From: Zobellella denitrificans
GTDB taxonomy: Bacteria > Pseudomonadota > Gammaproteobacteria > Enterobacterales > Aeromonadaceae
DNA: 41,802 bases
Reading direction: 5' to 3'
Assembly: GCF_002237365.1 (NCBI RefSeq)
Contig: NZ_NMUO01000026.1
Span: 1-41,802 of the forward strand
The notes beneath the pieces were generated by a model that saw only the letters and a list, made by a program, of their open reading frames with translations, was not told where the DNA came from and did not search any database. Below are positions 15,926 through 25,484 of the stretch, piece by piece. Within the stretch, counting starts at the first letter, position 1, and every line of letters starts with the position of its first letter. A program made the translations under genes and the position numbers.

Positions 15926-17833
15926 GTGAAAAGCTGGGTTGGAGTTGGATTGCTGCTATTGAGCCTGGGGAGCCTGGCCGAGGCCTCACCGTTGCGCGAG
16001 CGCTATCAGCAGGCCGAGCAGGCGTTGAAAAAGAACGAGGTCTCCCGCTACCAGCAATTGCGCCAGGGGCTGGATGCCTACCCTCTCACCATCAACCTCG
16101 ATTACCAGTACCTGGCCGATCGCATCACCCAGCTGAGCACGGCCCAGATCCGCGACTTTATGGCCCGTTACCCCGACTCCCAACAGGCGGATCGGCTCGA
16201 ACGGCAGTACCTGTTCCGCCTGGCCCGGGAACAGCGCTGGCAGGAGTTTCTGGCCTTCTATCCCCAGTTGCCCAACAGCGTCGAGCTGCAGTGCGCCCAC
16301 TACCAGGCCAAGTGGGCGACCGGCGATCGGGCCACCGCCATCGCCGGGGCGGAGCGGCTGTGGCTGCATGGCCAGTCCCGGCCCGGTATCTGCGATCCCC
16401 TGTTCGAAACCTGGCGCAGTGTTGGCGGGCGCAACGACGAGCACATCTGGCAGCGCATGCTGCTGGCCTACGAAAGCGGCCAGGAGGGGCTGATCGCCTT
16501 CCTGAGCCGTCTGCTGAGCCCTTCGGTCCGCCCCGCGGGGGAACTGCTGCAATCTCTTCACCAGAACCCGCGACAGCTGGACCGGCCCGAACGTATCCAG
16601 GCCCCCTCGGCGCGGCACAAGGCCGCGGTGGCCATGGCCCTGGCCCGGCTGGCGGACTCGGAGCCCGAACTGGTGATGAGCCTCTATCCCAAGTATCAGC
16701 GCAGCCACCATATCGACAAAGCCCAGATGGCGGTGGTGGAACGGGCCCTGGCCCGCCGGCTGATGTTCAACCGTACCCGGGACTATCGCAGCTGGCTCGA
16801 CAGCCGGCTGCCGGAGGTGGGGGACGCCGAGCTGTTCGAGCTGCGGGCCCGCCTGGCGATCTGGGAGCAGGACTGGCCTCACCTGGTCGGCTGGATCGAC
16901 CGGCTGCCGGCCGAAGCCCGGCAGGACAGCCGCTGGCTGTATTGGCGTGGCCGTGCCCTGGCGGCCCAGAACAAGGCGGCGGAAGCGGACGCGGCCTGGC
17001 AGAAGGCGGCCCAGTCCCGGGATTATTACGGTTTTCTGGCGGCCCAGCAGAGCCGGCGCGACTACGCCCTGCAGAAGAAGCCGCTGGCGCCGGCGCCGTC
17101 CTGGAGCCAGGCCAGCCGGCAATGGCCGGCCCTGCTGCGGGTCGAGGAATGGCTGGCCCTGGGCGACAGAACCGCCGCTCGCGGCGAGTGGCATCATCTG
17201 CTGGGCAAGGTCGACGAAGCGGCCGGGGTCGCCCTGGGCAGCCTGGCCCTGAGCCGGGGCTGGTACGACAAGTCGATCACGGCCAGCATCCGGGTGCAGG
17301 CCTGGGATCACCTGGATCTGCGCTTCCCGGTGGTATACCGGGACATCTTCCAGCGCCAGGCCCGGCGCCTGGGGGTGGACGAGGCGACCCTGTTCGCCAT
17401 CGCCCGCCAGGAAAGCGCCTTCTATGAGCTGGCCCGCTCCCCGGTGGGGGCCGGCGGCCTGATGCAGCTGATGCCGGCCACCGCCAGGGAGACCGCCCGC
17501 AAGCACGGCATCACCCAGTTCCGCCACCCCGCGGACGTCTATCGGCCCGAGGTGAACGTGCAGCTCGGCTCCAGCTATTTCAAGGAGTTGCTGGAGCGTT
17601 ACAACCATAACCGGATCCCGGCCATCGCCGCCTACAATGCCGGCCCCGGCCGGATCAGCCGCTGGCTGAGCGAGAGCGGCAGCCGGCCGCTGGATGTGTG
17701 GGTGGAGAACATTCCCTACCGGGAAACCCGGGGCTATGTGCAGAACGTGCTGGCCTTTTCGGTGATTTACCAGGATATGCTCGGCCAGCCCAAGACCTTC
17801 CTCAAACCGGCGGAACTCGCCTATGTCTACTGA
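15926..17833 (+). CDS. slt: Soluble lytic murein transglycosylase (Slt70)
   Basis: 635 residues with a GTG start (15926) behind AGAGGGGTGGAG. A signal peptide (about 1-20, 'GVGLLLLSLGSLAEA') exports it to the periplasm. Residues about 25-450 are the alpha-helical doughnut of tandem helical hairpins. The C-terminal catalytic domain has 'IARQESAFYELARSPVGAGGLMQLMP' with catalytic Glu at 496 and 'IAAYNAGPGRISRW'. It cleaves the MurNAc-GlcNAc bond of peptidoglycan, forming 1,6-anhydro ends. The following gene starts inside its last codons. Confidence 0.95.
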   Translation: MKSWVGVGLLLLSLGSLAEASPLRERYQQAEQALKKNEVSRYQQLRQGLDAYPLTINLDYQYLADRITQLSTAQIRDFMARYPDSQQADRLERQYLFRLAREQRWQEFLAFYPQLPNSVELQCAHYQAKWATGDRATAIAGAERLWLHGQSRPGICDPLFETWRSVGGRNDEHIWQRMLLAYESGQEGLIAFLSRLLSPSVRPAGELLQSLHQNPRQLDRPERIQAPSARHKAAVAMALARLADSEPELVMSLYPKYQRSHHIDKAQMAVVERALARRLMFNRTRDYRSWLDSRLPEVGDAELFELRARLAIWEQDWPHLVGWIDRLPAEARQDSRWLYWRGRALAAQNKAAEADAAWQKAAQSRDYYGFLAAQQSRRDYALQKKPLAPAPSWSQASRQWPALLRVEEWLALGDRTAARGEWHHLLGKVDEAAGVALGSLALSRGWYDKSITASIRVQAWDHLDLRFPVVYRDIFQRQARRLGVDEATLFAIARQESAFYELARSPVGAGGLMQLMPATARETARKHGITQFRHPADVYRPEVNVQLGSSYFKELLERYNHNRIPAIAAYNAGPGRISRWLSESGSRPLDVWVENIPYRETRGYVQNVLAFSVIYQDMLGQPKTFLKPAELAYVY

Positions 17834-18635
17834 GCCGAGCGTCGCCATCCTCGGCCTGGGCTGGCTGGGCGAGCCCTTGGCCGTCACCCTGGCCGGCCTG
17901 GGCTACCGGGTGGCCGGCACCACCACCGATGCAGCCAAGGCCGAGCGGCTGCGGCAAGCCGGCATCGAGGCCGCGCTTTGGAACATCAATGATCCCCTGC
18001 CGCCGGCCTGGCCGACGGCGCTTGCCGCCGATACCCTGGTGTTGTGCGTGCCGCCGGGCAAGGTGTCCGACTATGCCGCCACCCTGGGGCGGGTGACGGC
18101 GTTGGCGGCCAGGGCAGGGGTGCGCCGCCTGCTCTTTACCAGCGCCACCTCTGTCTATGGCGGCACCGGCGTCAAGACCGAGGCCGATACCGGGCCGGAT
18201 TCCGAGCGCGGCGAGCGCATGCTGGCGGCGGAACTAAGGGTGCGCGCGAGCGGCATCCCCCGGGTGCTCTGCCTGCGGCTGTCGGGCCTGGTGGGCGGCA
18301 GCCGCGAGCCGGGGCGTTTTCTCGCTGGCCGCCGCTTCGAGGGCGGCGAGGAGCCGGTCAACCTGGTGGCGCTGGAGGATCTGCTGCGCTTTATTCCCGC
18401 CATACTGGCGCGGGAAGACTGGCCGGAAACCCTGAACGTCAGCGCCCCCCATCACCCCCGCCGGCAGGATTTCTACCGCCAGGCGGCCGAGCTGCGGGGC
18501 CTGCCGCCGCCGGACTTCGACGGCGGCGGCGAAGGCAAGAGCATCGACGGCGGCGCCCTCTGCCGCTGGCTGGGCCTCGACTACGAGGTGACGGACTGGT
18601 TCAGCTGGCTGGCTGAGCGTAAGGCGCGGGGCTGA
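17823..18635 (+). CDS. YeeZ-like NAD(P)-binding epimerase/reductase
   Basis: 270 residues with an N-terminal Rossmann motif GLGWLG (11-16), 'TSATSVYGG' resembling the SxxxY segment of extended short-chain dehydrogenases, and a C-terminal part typical of the E. coli YeeZ family. Its substrate is unknown. It overlaps the slt end by 11 bases in another frame, suggesting translational coupling, and overlaps the convergent yjjX end by 35 bases. Confidence 0.8.
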   Translation: MSTEPSVAILGLGWLGEPLAVTLAGLGYRVAGTTTDAAKAERLRQAGIEAALWNINDPLPPAWPTALAADTLVLCVPPGKVSDYAATLGRVTALAARAGVRRLLFTSATSVYGGTGVKTEADTGPDSERGERMLAAELRVRASGIPRVLCLRLSGLVGGSREPGRFLAGRRFEGGEEPVNLVALEDLLRFIPAILAREDWPETLNVSAPHHPRRQDFYRQAAELRGLPPPDFDGGGEGKSIDGGALCRWLGLDYEVTDWFSWLAERKARG

Positions 18636-19140
18636 TCAACGGCGCCAGGGCCAGGATCAGGGCGTCCCGGTAGACGCTGCGCCTGTCCAGCAGGTTGCCG
18701 GTCAGCACGCCGATGGCGCCGCCCTGCTGCTTGCAGTTGGTTAAATTGAACAGGCGATCCATGGCCTGGCCCAGTTCCTCCCCCTGAGACAGGGCGCTGG
18801 CCACGAATGGCGGCAGGGTCAGGCTGGCGCTGCGGGCGGCGTTGTCCAGCCCGGGGCCCAGCACCTGCAGCCAGGCGAAGGTGAGCAAGCGTTCTCCCCG
18901 CCGTTCGACGCCCCCTTCCATTCCTATCCACAGCTCCGCGTCGGGGCGGCATGCCCGTGCCGCCAGCGCCCGGTTGCGGGCGCCGGTCAGGGTTTCCTCG
19001 TCGCTCATGGGCTGACTGGCCACGCCCGAGGGCACGGCCAGGCCATGCAGGCTGATGGCCCGCTCGGGAAACAGCAGCTCGAGCGCCTGGCGGGCGGCCG
19101 CTATCTTGGCCGGGTTGAGGGAAGCGACGATGACGTTCAT
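18601..19140 (-). CDS. yjjX: Inosine/xanthosine triphosphatase YjjX
   Basis: 179 residues from the ATG at 19140, which has an AAAGG ribosome site six bases away; the TTG two codons earlier is less likely. The family pattern is clear: 'VASLNPAKIAAARQA', 'VPSGVASQPMSDEETLTGARNRA', 'WIGMEGGVE', and the C-terminal 'GGAIGVLTGNLLDRRSVYRDALILAL'. The enzyme removes non-canonical ITP and XTP (and oxidised nucleotides in some reports), keeping the nucleotide pool clean. It is a single gene, convergent with the YeeZ-like gene. Confidence 0.92.
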   Translation of the reverse strand: MNVIVASLNPAKIAAARQALELLFPERAISLHGLAVPSGVASQPMSDEETLTGARNRALAARACRPDAELWIGMEGGVERRGERLLTFAWLQVLGPGLDNAARSASLTLPPFVASALSQGEELGQAMDRLFNLTNCKQQGGAIGVLTGNLLDRRSVYRDALILALAPLISPAPYAQPAS

Positions 19141-19227
19141 GGGCAACCTTTGGTGTGGACAATTGCGGGTACAGGTCAGGCTGATTATTATGCCAGTTTA
19201 CTTGCCAGATTGGAGCAATTGACGGAA

Positions 19228-19659
19228 ATGAGTGAAGAGCTGAGCCCGAGGGGCGAGCTGTTGCTGCGCACCATGGCCATGCCGGCGGACACCAATGCCA
19301 ACGGCGACATCTTCGGTGGCTGGATCATGTCCCAGATGGATTTGGGCGGCAGCCTGCTGGCCAACGAGATCGCCCTGGGGCGGGTGTGCACGGTGGCGGT
19401 GAACGAGATGACCTTCACCCGTCCGGTGCAGGTGGGCGATGTGGTGTGCTGCTATGGCGAGCTGCTGAAGCAGGGCCGCAGCTCCATGACCATCAGGGTG
19501 GAAGTCTGGGTCAAGCCGGTGCTGGTGCCGGAAAGCGGCCCCCGCTACCGGGTGGCCGGGGCCCAGTTCGTCTACGTGGCCATCGACGGGGACGGGCGCC
19601 CCCGTGCGGTGTCGCAACCGGCACTGGGCGGAACGGGAACGGCTGCCGGGGGAGCATGA
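19228..19659 (+). CDS. yciA: Acyl-CoA thioesterase YciA
   Basis: 143 residues of a single hot-dog domain. 'TNANGDIFGGWIMSQMDLGG' is the YciA-type signature with the catalytic Asp at its end, followed by 'VAVNEMTFTRPVQVGDVV'. It hydrolyses acyl-CoA esters in the cytoplasm. I take the ATG at 19228 (MSEELSPRGELLLRTMAMPADTNAN), which fits the usual length; an earlier in-frame start would overlap yjjX on the other strand. Confidence 0.92.
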   Translation: MSEELSPRGELLLRTMAMPADTNANGDIFGGWIMSQMDLGGSLLANEIALGRVCTVAVNEMTFTRPVQVGDVVCCYGELLKQGRSSMTIRVEVWVKPVLVPESGPRYRVAGAQFVYVAIDGDGRPRAVSQPALGGTGTAAGGA

Positions 19660-19721
19660 CCGCGGCGGCCTCCGGCCAGGCCCCCTGGCGGCGGTGCTCC
19701 GGCTGGGAGAAGAACATTAAA

Positions 19722-19743
19722 AAGGGAGCCTCAAGGCTCCCTT
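19722..19743 (-). terminator. mltD terminator
   Basis: AAGGGAGCC (19722-19730) pairs perfectly with GGCTCCCTT (19735-19743) around a 4-base loop. On the minus strand it is followed by a T run (plus-strand A run before 19724), 24 bases after the mltD stop. Confidence 0.85.
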
Positions 19744-19766
19744 ATGGTCATACTGACGCCTGAATC

Positions 19767-21173
19767 TCAGCCCGAGTTGACCGAAACGATCAGGGTCTGG
19801 CCGGCGCGCAGGCTGTGCTTGTCGTTCAGGCGGTTCCAGCGCAGCAGATCGTTGATGCTCACGCTGAAACGGCTGGCGATGGCCGACAGCGAATCACCCG
19901 CCTTGACCAGGTAGACGCCATCGGAAGGCGCCGGCTGGGCGGCCCGGGCGGCGGAGGGCAGCATCAGGGTCTGTCCCACCCGGATGGTATTGCCGCTCAG
20001 GTTGTTCGCCTGCCGGATGGCCTCTATGCTGGTGCCGTGGCGGCGGGCGATGGCGCCCAAGCTGTCGCCGCCCCTGACCTGGTAGCGCTGGAACTCCCGG
20101 CGCTCCTGCTGGGGCAGATCGGCCATGGCCAGCTCGAAGCCCTGGGCATGGTTGACCGGCACCAGGATCTCCGCATTGCGGGCGGGCGAGGTGGCGGCCT
20201 TCTTGAAGCCGGGGTTCAGGGCCTTGAGCTGGTTGCGGTTCATCCCGGCCAGGTCGGCGGCCATGTTCAGATCCACCTGACCTTCCACTTCTACCACCGC
20301 CAGCTGGGGACGGTTGGGGACTGCCGGCACGTCCATGCCGTAGTGGCTCTGGTGCTTCAGGATATCGGCCAGGGCCAGCAGCTTGGGCACGTAGTTCTGG
20401 GTTTCCTTGGGCAGGGACAGGGACCAGTAGTCGGTCGGCTTGCCCTGCCGGCGGTTGGCCTTGATCGCCTGCTGCACCCGTCCTTCGCCCGAGTTGTAGG
20501 CGGCCAGCGCGTGCAGCCAGTCACCATCGAAGAAACCGTGCAGGTATTCCAGATAGTCGAGCGCCGCCCGGGTCGAGGCCATGACATCGTAACGGCCGTC
20601 ATACCAGCTGTCGTAATGCAGGCCGAAGTTCTTGCCGGTGCCCTGCAGCATCTGCCACAGGCCGGCCGCGTGTCCGCGGGAATAGGCCTTGGGATCGAAG
20701 GTGCTTTCCACCACCGGCAGCAGTACCAGTTCCATCGGCATGTTCCGCTTCTCTATCTCTTCCTTGATGAGATAGAGAAAAGGTCTGGCGCGTTCGGATA
20801 CGGAACGCATGTATGCCGGGTGTTTCAGGTACCAGTTGCGCTGGGCGACCACCCTGGGGTGATCCAGCGGCATTTCGAGCTGCATCTGTTCGGCCAGTTC
20901 GAGCCACAGATTTTGCTGCTGGGCAGCCGTCTGCTGGCGGAACTGCCGATTGCTCGACGAGTGGGCGACGGTGCGGTAAGTGCCGCCGTCGGCGGATGCT
21001 TTGCTTTGCACCCTGAGCGACGAGTACGCCGCCGATTTCGGGTAGAGCTGGCTGTGTGTTGCCTGCCCTCCAGCTGTTTCCTGATGGCCATAGGGATGCC
21101 GCGCCGAATCGGCCGGCATCGCCTGGCAGCCCGCCAGGAGCAAGGCACTGGATATAATACAGAGTCTTCTCAT
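19767..21173 (-). CDS. mltD: Membrane-bound lytic murein transglycosylase D
   Basis: 468 residues. A lipoprotein signal ends in the lipobox LLAGC (Cys16). The lytic transglycosylase domain has 'VVESTFDPKAYSRGHAAGLWQ' with catalytic Glu156 and 'AAYNSGEGRV'. Two LysM peptidoglycan-binding modules lie at about 363-406 and 421-464 (GDSLGAIARRHG and GDSLSAIASRFS). It cleaves peptidoglycan from the outer membrane side. The mltD-gloB order is conserved with E. coli. Confidence 0.95.
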   Translation of the reverse strand: MRRLCIISSALLLAGCQAMPADSARHPYGHQETAGGQATHSQLYPKSAAYSSLRVQSKASADGGTYRTVAHSSSNRQFRQQTAAQQQNLWLELAEQMQLEMPLDHPRVVAQRNWYLKHPAYMRSVSERARPFLYLIKEEIEKRNMPMELVLLPVVESTFDPKAYSRGHAAGLWQMLQGTGKNFGLHYDSWYDGRYDVMASTRAALDYLEYLHGFFDGDWLHALAAYNSGEGRVQQAIKANRRQGKPTDYWSLSLPKETQNYVPKLLALADILKHQSHYGMDVPAVPNRPQLAVVEVEGQVDLNMAADLAGMNRNQLKALNPGFKKAATSPARNAEILVPVNHAQGFELAMADLPQQERREFQRYQVRGGDSLGAIARRHGTSIEAIRQANNLSGNTIRVGQTLMLPSAARAAQPAPSDGVYLVKAGDSLSAIASRFSVSINDLLRWNRLNDKHSLRAGQTLIVSVNSG

Positions 21174-21236
21174 GGTGTCTGCGTCTCACAAAAACGGCGG
21201 CCAGTGTATGCTTTGTGAGCAGTTTAATCAAGTTCG

Positions 21237-22007
21237 TTAAAAATCGTCCTTCCAGCGGCGAAGTGCGGCGAACACCTCGGCGTCTTCATTTAACTCCGCC
21301 ATGGCATGGTGCCGGGCCGCGGCGCGAACCCCCGCCAGATGGGGGCGGAGGAAGACGTTGACGGCCTTTTCCAGGCCGATGGAGCTGGGCAGGGTAGGGA
21401 TCCCCTGCTGGCGCAATTTGGCCACTTTTTGCAGATATTTTTTTAATTCGGGGTTGTTTGGCTCCACAGCGTGGCAAAAAGCCAGGTTGGCCTGGGTGTA
21501 CTCGTGGGTGCAGTAGACCCGGGTTTCGTCGGGCAGGGCGGCCAGGCGGGAAAGGGACTGGTGCATCTGCTGCGGGCTGCCTTCGAACAGCCGGCCGCAG
21601 CCCCCCGAGAACAGGGTGTCGCCGCAGAACAGCAGCCCCTGGCCATGATAGGCGATATGGCCCAGGGTATGGCCGGGCACGGCCATCACCGCAAGTTCGA
21701 GCCCCAGCTCGGCCAGTTGGACCCTGTCGCCTTCCTGCAGGGCCGAGCCCCCGGGGGCCGGCATCGGCTCGGCGGCGGGGGCGTAGAGGCGGGCCTCGGG
21801 CCACCGGGCGAGCAGGGCCTTTACGCCACCGGTGTGATCCCGGTGATGGTGGGTGATGAGGATGGCGTCCAGGGTCAGGCCGCGCTCCGCCAGGGTCCGC
21901 TCGACCGGGGTGGCGTCGCCCGGATCCACCACGGCCGCGTGATCGCCATTGCTTATCAGCCAGATGTAGTTATCGTTAAAGGCGGGGATGGGACTAATGT
22001 TGAGCAT
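21237..22007 (-). CDS. gloB: Hydroxyacylglutathione hydrolase (glyoxalase II)
   Basis: 256 residues. The metal-binding motif THHHRDH is at 52-58, with more ligands in 'VPGHTLGHIAY', 'FCGDTLFSGGCGRLFEGSPQQM' and 'THEYTQANLAFC', all typical of glyoxalase II in the metallo-beta-lactamase fold. It hydrolyses S-lactoylglutathione to lactate and glutathione, the second step of methylglyoxal detoxification. The C-terminal domain is complete (ending in WKDDF). It diverges from the methyltransferase gene with only 46 bases between start codons. Confidence 0.96.
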   Translation of the reverse strand: MLNISPIPAFNDNYIWLISNGDHAAVVDPGDATPVERTLAERGLTLDAILITHHHRDHTGGVKALLARWPEARLYAPAAEPMPAPGGSALQEGDRVQLAELGLELAVMAVPGHTLGHIAYHGQGLLFCGDTLFSGGCGRLFEGSPQQMHQSLSRLAALPDETRVYCTHEYTQANLAFCHAVEPNNPELKKYLQKVAKLRQQGIPTLPSSIGLEKAVNVFLRPHLAGVRAAARHHAMAELNEDAEVFAALRRWKDDF

Positions 22008-22053
22008 GATGTGTCCTCGAGGTCGTGTTGTGCATTAGCTTATCAGAGGCGCC

Positions 22054-22770
22054 ATGAAATCAGCCAGTACACCGCAGGTTCCTGACAGTTGGCGGCGATT
22101 GCCGCGCGGCGGCCAGCTTGCCGAGCAGTTGCAGCAGCGCCTGGACGAGTGGGCGCCGGGCCTGTTCGGTTTCAACCTGCTCAAGATCGACGCCCTGGGG
22201 GCCGCCCTGTCGTTGGACAAGAGCCGGATCCGCCAGTCGGTGGTCATGGGGCAGCGTCCCTTCGAGGGCATGGATCTGCTGGCGGACGCCACCGCCATGC
22301 CTTTTGCTCCCGGCAGCCTGGACGCCTGCCTGCTGGCCCACGTGCTCGATTACAGCGACCATCCCCATGCCATCCTGCGTGAAACGGAAATCGCCCTGCG
22401 CGATGATGGCTGGCTGATCCTGACCGGCTTCAACCCCTACAGCAGCGCCGGCCTGGCCTGTGCCCTGCCGGCCCTGCGCCGCCGCCTGCCGTCCTGGCAC
22501 CGGATGCTGGCACCGGGACGGCTGGAGGACTGGCTCAAGTTGCTGGGATTCGAGGTGGTGGCGCGGGATTACCTGGGGTTCACCCGCGTCATGCAGTTTG
22601 CGTTACCCGGCCAGTGGCGCGGCCGGCTCTGTCCGCGGTTCTGTCCGTCGCTGGCGGCGGTCTATGTCCTGCTGGCCCGCAAGCGGCGTTTTCCGCTGAC
22701 CCCGGTGCGGGAGCTCAAGCCGGTGCGCAGTGCCCTGACCCAGCCGGGCATGGCCCGTCAGCGCGAGTAG
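22054..22770 (+). CDS. SAM-dependent methyltransferase, YafS-like
   Basis: 238 residues. The class I methyltransferase fold is visible in '[37 protein letters not shown]' (acidic loop, then motif IV region) and '[14 protein letters not shown]'. It lies between gloB and rnhA like E. coli yafS. The N-terminal glycine-rich SAM loop is degenerate (QSVVMGQR), as is common in this subfamily. The substrate is unknown. It overlaps the convergent rnhA end by 13 bases. Confidence 0.85.
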   Translation: MKSASTPQVPDSWRRLPRGGQLAEQLQQRLDEWAPGLFGFNLLKIDALGAALSLDKSRIRQSVVMGQRPFEGMDLLADATAMPFAPGSLDACLLAHVLDYSDHPHAILRETEIALRDDGWLILTGFNPYSSAGLACALPALRRRLPSWHRMLAPGRLEDWLKLLGFEVVARDYLGFTRVMQFALPGQWRGRLCPRFCPSLAAVYVLLARKRRFPLTPVRELKPVRSALTQPGMARQRE

Positions 22771-23219
22771 CCGGTGTCTTCATTGACGGCCTGGTGCAGG
22801 GCGGCTTCCCTGGCCAGCTCGTCGCAACGTTCGTTTTCCGGGTGGCCGGAATGTCCCTTGACCCAGTGCCAGCTTACCCGGTGCCGCTGGCACAGCTCGT
22901 CGAGCTGCTGCCACAGATCCGCGTTTTTCACCGGCGTCCTGGCGGCGGTCTTCCAGTTGTTGCGCTTCCAGCCCTTGATCCACTGGGTGATGCCCTGGCG
23001 CACGTACTGGCTGTCGGTGGTCAGTTCGACCTCGCAGTCGTGGCTGAGGGCGGCCAGGCCGGCGATGGCCGCCATCAGCTCCATGCGGTTGTTGGTGGTC
23101 AGACGGAAGCCCCGGCTCAGCTCCTTGCGGTGCTGCTTGTAGAGCAGCACGGCGCCATAACCGCCCGGGCCCGGATTGCCGAGGCAGGAGCCATCGGTAT
23201 AAAGCTGGATCTGTTTCAT
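22758..23219 (-). CDS. rnhA: Ribonuclease HI
   Basis: 153 residues, normal length. The catalytic residues D9, E47, D69 and D133 and the histidine loop '[18 protein letters not shown]' are all present. It degrades the RNA strand of RNA/DNA hybrids. It is divergent from dnaQ, sharing a 132-base control region as in E. coli. Confidence 0.97.
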   Translation of the reverse strand: MKQIQLYTDGSCLGNPGPGGYGAVLLYKQHRKELSRGFRLTTNNRMELMAAIAGLAALSHDCEVELTTDSQYVRQGITQWIKGWKRNNWKTAARTPVKNADLWQQLDELCQRHRVSWHWVKGHSGHPENERCDELAREAALHQAVNEDTGYSR

Positions 23220-23351
23220 GGGTGTTCATGTCTGGAAAATTGAAGGCGAAGTCTGCCACAGGGGCGGGGTCCGGGCCAGTGCCACCGCCCCGGTAGCGCG
23301 AGCGGGCCCGGTTATTTATACTGGCGGCCGTATTGTGCGGAGGAAACAGCG

Positions 23352-24089
23352 ATGAGCCAGCAAGGCCACCAGCGGCAAATTGTCCTGGATACGGAAACCA
23401 CCGGTATGAACATGGGCGCCGGGCCCCACTATCTCGGGCACAGGGTGATCGAAATCGGCGCGGTGGAGGTGGTCAACCGGCGCCTGACCGGCCGGCATTT
23501 CCATGTCTATCTCAAGCCGGATCGCAAGGTGGACGAGGAAGCCATCCAGGTGCATGGCATCACCGACGAGTTTCTGGCGGACAAACCGCTCTTTACCGCC
23601 AAGGTGGGCGAATTCCTCGCCTTTATCGCCGGGGCCGAGCTGGTGGCCCACAACGCGCCCTTCGACGTCGGCTTTCTCGACTACGAAATGGAGCTGATGG
23701 GGCGGCCGGAGCGGATGGCCCAGTTGTGCAAGGTCACCGATACCCTGGCCCTGGCGCGGCAACTGTTTCCCGGCAAGCGCAACAACCTGGATGTGCTCTG
23801 CGACCGCTACGGCATAGACAACAGCCACCGCACCCTGCACGGGGCCTTGCTCGATGCCGAGATCCTGGCCGATGTCTACCTGCTGATGACCGGCGGCCAG
23901 ACCAAGCTGAACCTGCAGAGCGACACCGGCTCGCAGGAGGACAGCGGCCGTCAGGGAATACGGCGCCTGAGTGCCGAACGTCCGGCGCTCAGGGTGATCC
24001 GGGCCGGCGAACAGGAATTGCAGGCCCACGAGGCCAGGCTGGATCTGGTGATGAAGAAGGGGGGCAGTTGCCTATGGCGGGGAGAATGA
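23352..24089 (+). CDS. dnaQ: DNA polymerase III epsilon subunit (3'-5' proofreading exonuclease)
   Basis: 245 residues. The DEDDh exonuclease set is present: D13 and E15 (LDTETTG), D105 (HNAPFD), H163 and D168 (HGALLDAE). The C-terminal tail (about 185-245) is the part that binds the alpha subunit; it is less conserved. A strong ribosome site GGAGGAAA precedes the ATG. The stop overlaps the next gene, so both are probably coupled. Confidence 0.97.
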   Translation: MSQQGHQRQIVLDTETTGMNMGAGPHYLGHRVIEIGAVEVVNRRLTGRHFHVYLKPDRKVDEEAIQVHGITDEFLADKPLFTAKVGEFLAFIAGAELVAHNAPFDVGFLDYEMELMGRPERMAQLCKVTDTLALARQLFPGKRNNLDVLCDRYGIDNSHRTLHGALLDAEILADVYLLMTGGQTKLNLQSDTGSQEDSGRQGIRRLSAERPALRVIRAGEQELQAHEARLDLVMKKGGSCLWRGE

Positions 24090-25216
24090 GCCGGCTGTGG
24101 CTAGTGGCGCTGCTGGCGCCCGTCCTGGCCAAGGCCGCGGAACAGGAGAGCCGCTGGCTGAGCAATACCTTTCGCATCGACCCCTCCATTTCCGCCGTGA
24201 CCTTGTTTATCGAGCGGGAAGATGACAGCACCCCCGTGGTGCTGATCCGTCCCGACGGCAGCAAGTATTACTACCAGCGTCATCCGGACACCATCAGTTG
24301 GGCGTCCACCGCCAGCCGCGACATCATCACCCTGTGGCAACCCGAACCCGGACCCTGGCAGGCCACCGGCAGGATCAGCGCGGAACGGGGGCTTTCCCTG
24401 GTGAGCCCGTTCCGCCTGCAACTGGCCCCCTTGCCCGCGCGCCTCTACCGGCAGGAAATCATCAAGCTCGACGCCGAACTCAGCCACGAGGGGACCCGGC
24501 TGGACGCGGCCTACTACCTCGAGGGACTGTCCCTGACCGCGCAACTGGTCGGCCGGCGCGATGCCGATACGGATCCCTTTGCCCTGGCTCCCCGGGTGAT
24601 CGGCGTTTTTGCCGACGATGGCACCGGCCTGGATGCCTATCCCGGCGATGGCCGGCTGACGGCCGAAGTCCTGGTCGATGCGCTGCCGGGGCCGTACCTG
24701 TTTCAGGCGCAGACCACCAACCAGGTACTGGCGCGTACCCACGAGCAGGAGCTGCTGGTGTACCCCACGCCCCTGAGCCTGCGGATGACCACGCCGAACG
24801 AGGACGGGAGCTGGCAGATGCTGCTGGAGGTGGACAGCGAACTGCAACCCGACAGCCTGGTGGTAACGGGAACACTGACCAACCCGCTGGAGCAAAGCAT
24901 CGCCGTGTCTGGTAGCGGACGGGTGATCGAACTGCCGCCGGCCGTGCAGCCCGGCAACTACCGCTGGCAGGGGCGAGCCTTCGCCACCACCCGGGAAGGG
25001 CGGGAGGTCCAGTTCCAGCTGCCGGAGCAGGTGATACGGGTCAGCCCCCCGCTCGCCGCGACCACTCCGGCGGCTCCCCCCTCGTTCTGGCTTTCCTGGC
25101 CGGTGCTGGGCGGGATCTCGGCGGCCGTGTCCGCGCTGCTGCTGGTGGCCATCTGGCGCTGGCGTCGCAAAGCCCGCGGCAGGAAAGTGTCGGGGAAGAA
25201 GGCCGCCGGGGGCTGA
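24074..25216 (+). CDS. TIGR03503-type membrane-anchored protein
   Basis: 380 residues from the ATG at 24074, chosen because an AAGGGGGG ribosome site lies nine bases upstream; the ATG at 24086 (ATGA overlap with the dnaQ stop) is the alternative. It has a signal peptide (about 5-23, 'SRLWLVALLAPVLAKAAEQ'), a long beta-rich extracytoplasmic part with Ig-like strands, a transmembrane helix near 342-362 ('WPVLGGISAAVSALLLVAIW') and a short very basic tail. I recognise the type as the TIGR03503 family of Vibrio, Shewanella and Aeromonas relatives, whose function is unknown. It is between dnaQ and tRNA-Asp. Confidence 0.75.
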   Translation: MAGRMSRLWLVALLAPVLAKAAEQESRWLSNTFRIDPSISAVTLFIEREDDSTPVVLIRPDGSKYYYQRHPDTISWASTASRDIITLWQPEPGPWQATGRISAERGLSLVSPFRLQLAPLPARLYRQEIIKLDAELSHEGTRLDAAYYLEGLSLTAQLVGRRDADTDPFALAPRVIGVFADDGTGLDAYPGDGRLTAEVLVDALPGPYLFQAQTTNQVLARTHEQELLVYPTPLSLRMTTPNEDGSWQMLLEVDSELQPDSLVVTGTLTNPLEQSIAVSGSGRVIELPPAVQPGNYRWQGRAFATTREGREVQFQLPEQVIRVSPPLAATTPAAPPSFWLSWPVLGGISAAVSALLLVAIWRWRRKARGRKVSGKKAAGG

Positions 25217-25305
25217 GCCTGGCGACCGGCGCGGAGGGAAAAAACCGTTCCGCTCCCGGTTCGGTTTAAAAAGTGTTCGAACGGTCGCAATGCAGCACTT
25301 TGCGC

Positions 25306-25334
25306 TTGACCCCGGCACTCGCCGAAACTATGAT
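25306..25334 (+). promoter_or_regulatory. tRNA-Asp promoter
   Basis: TTGACC (25306-25311), 17 bases, TATGAT (25329-25334): a near-consensus sigma-70 promoter. The GC-rich discriminator just after it (GCCTCCCGCC) is typical of stable RNA promoters under stringent control. Confidence 0.85.
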
Positions 25335-25367
25335 GCCTCCCGCCTGAAGCAAGCAGTATCAGGCCTC

Positions 25368-25444
25368 GGAGCGGTAGTTCAGTTGGTTAGAATACCGGCC
25401 TGTCACGCCGGGGGTCGCGGGTTCGAGCCCCGTCCGCTCCGCCA
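25368..25444 (+). tRNA. aspV: tRNA-Asp (anticodon GTC)
   Basis: 77 bases including the encoded CCA. The acceptor stem GGAGCGG pairs with CCGCTCC; the anticodon loop reads CTGTCAC with GTC; the T loop is GGTTCGAGCCC. It differs from E. coli tRNA-Asp at only a few positions. The site after dnaQ is that of E. coli aspV. An accessory island begins right behind it. Confidence 0.97.
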
Positions 25445-25448
25445 GATT

Positions 25449-25484
25449 AAAGCAAAAAGCCACCTCAGGGTGGCTTTTTGCTTT
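25449..25484 (+). terminator. tRNA-Asp terminator
   Basis: AAAGCAAAAAGCCACC (25449-25464) pairs perfectly over 16 bases with 25469-25484 around TCAG, with T runs in the descending arm. It is directly behind the tRNA. Confidence 0.92.
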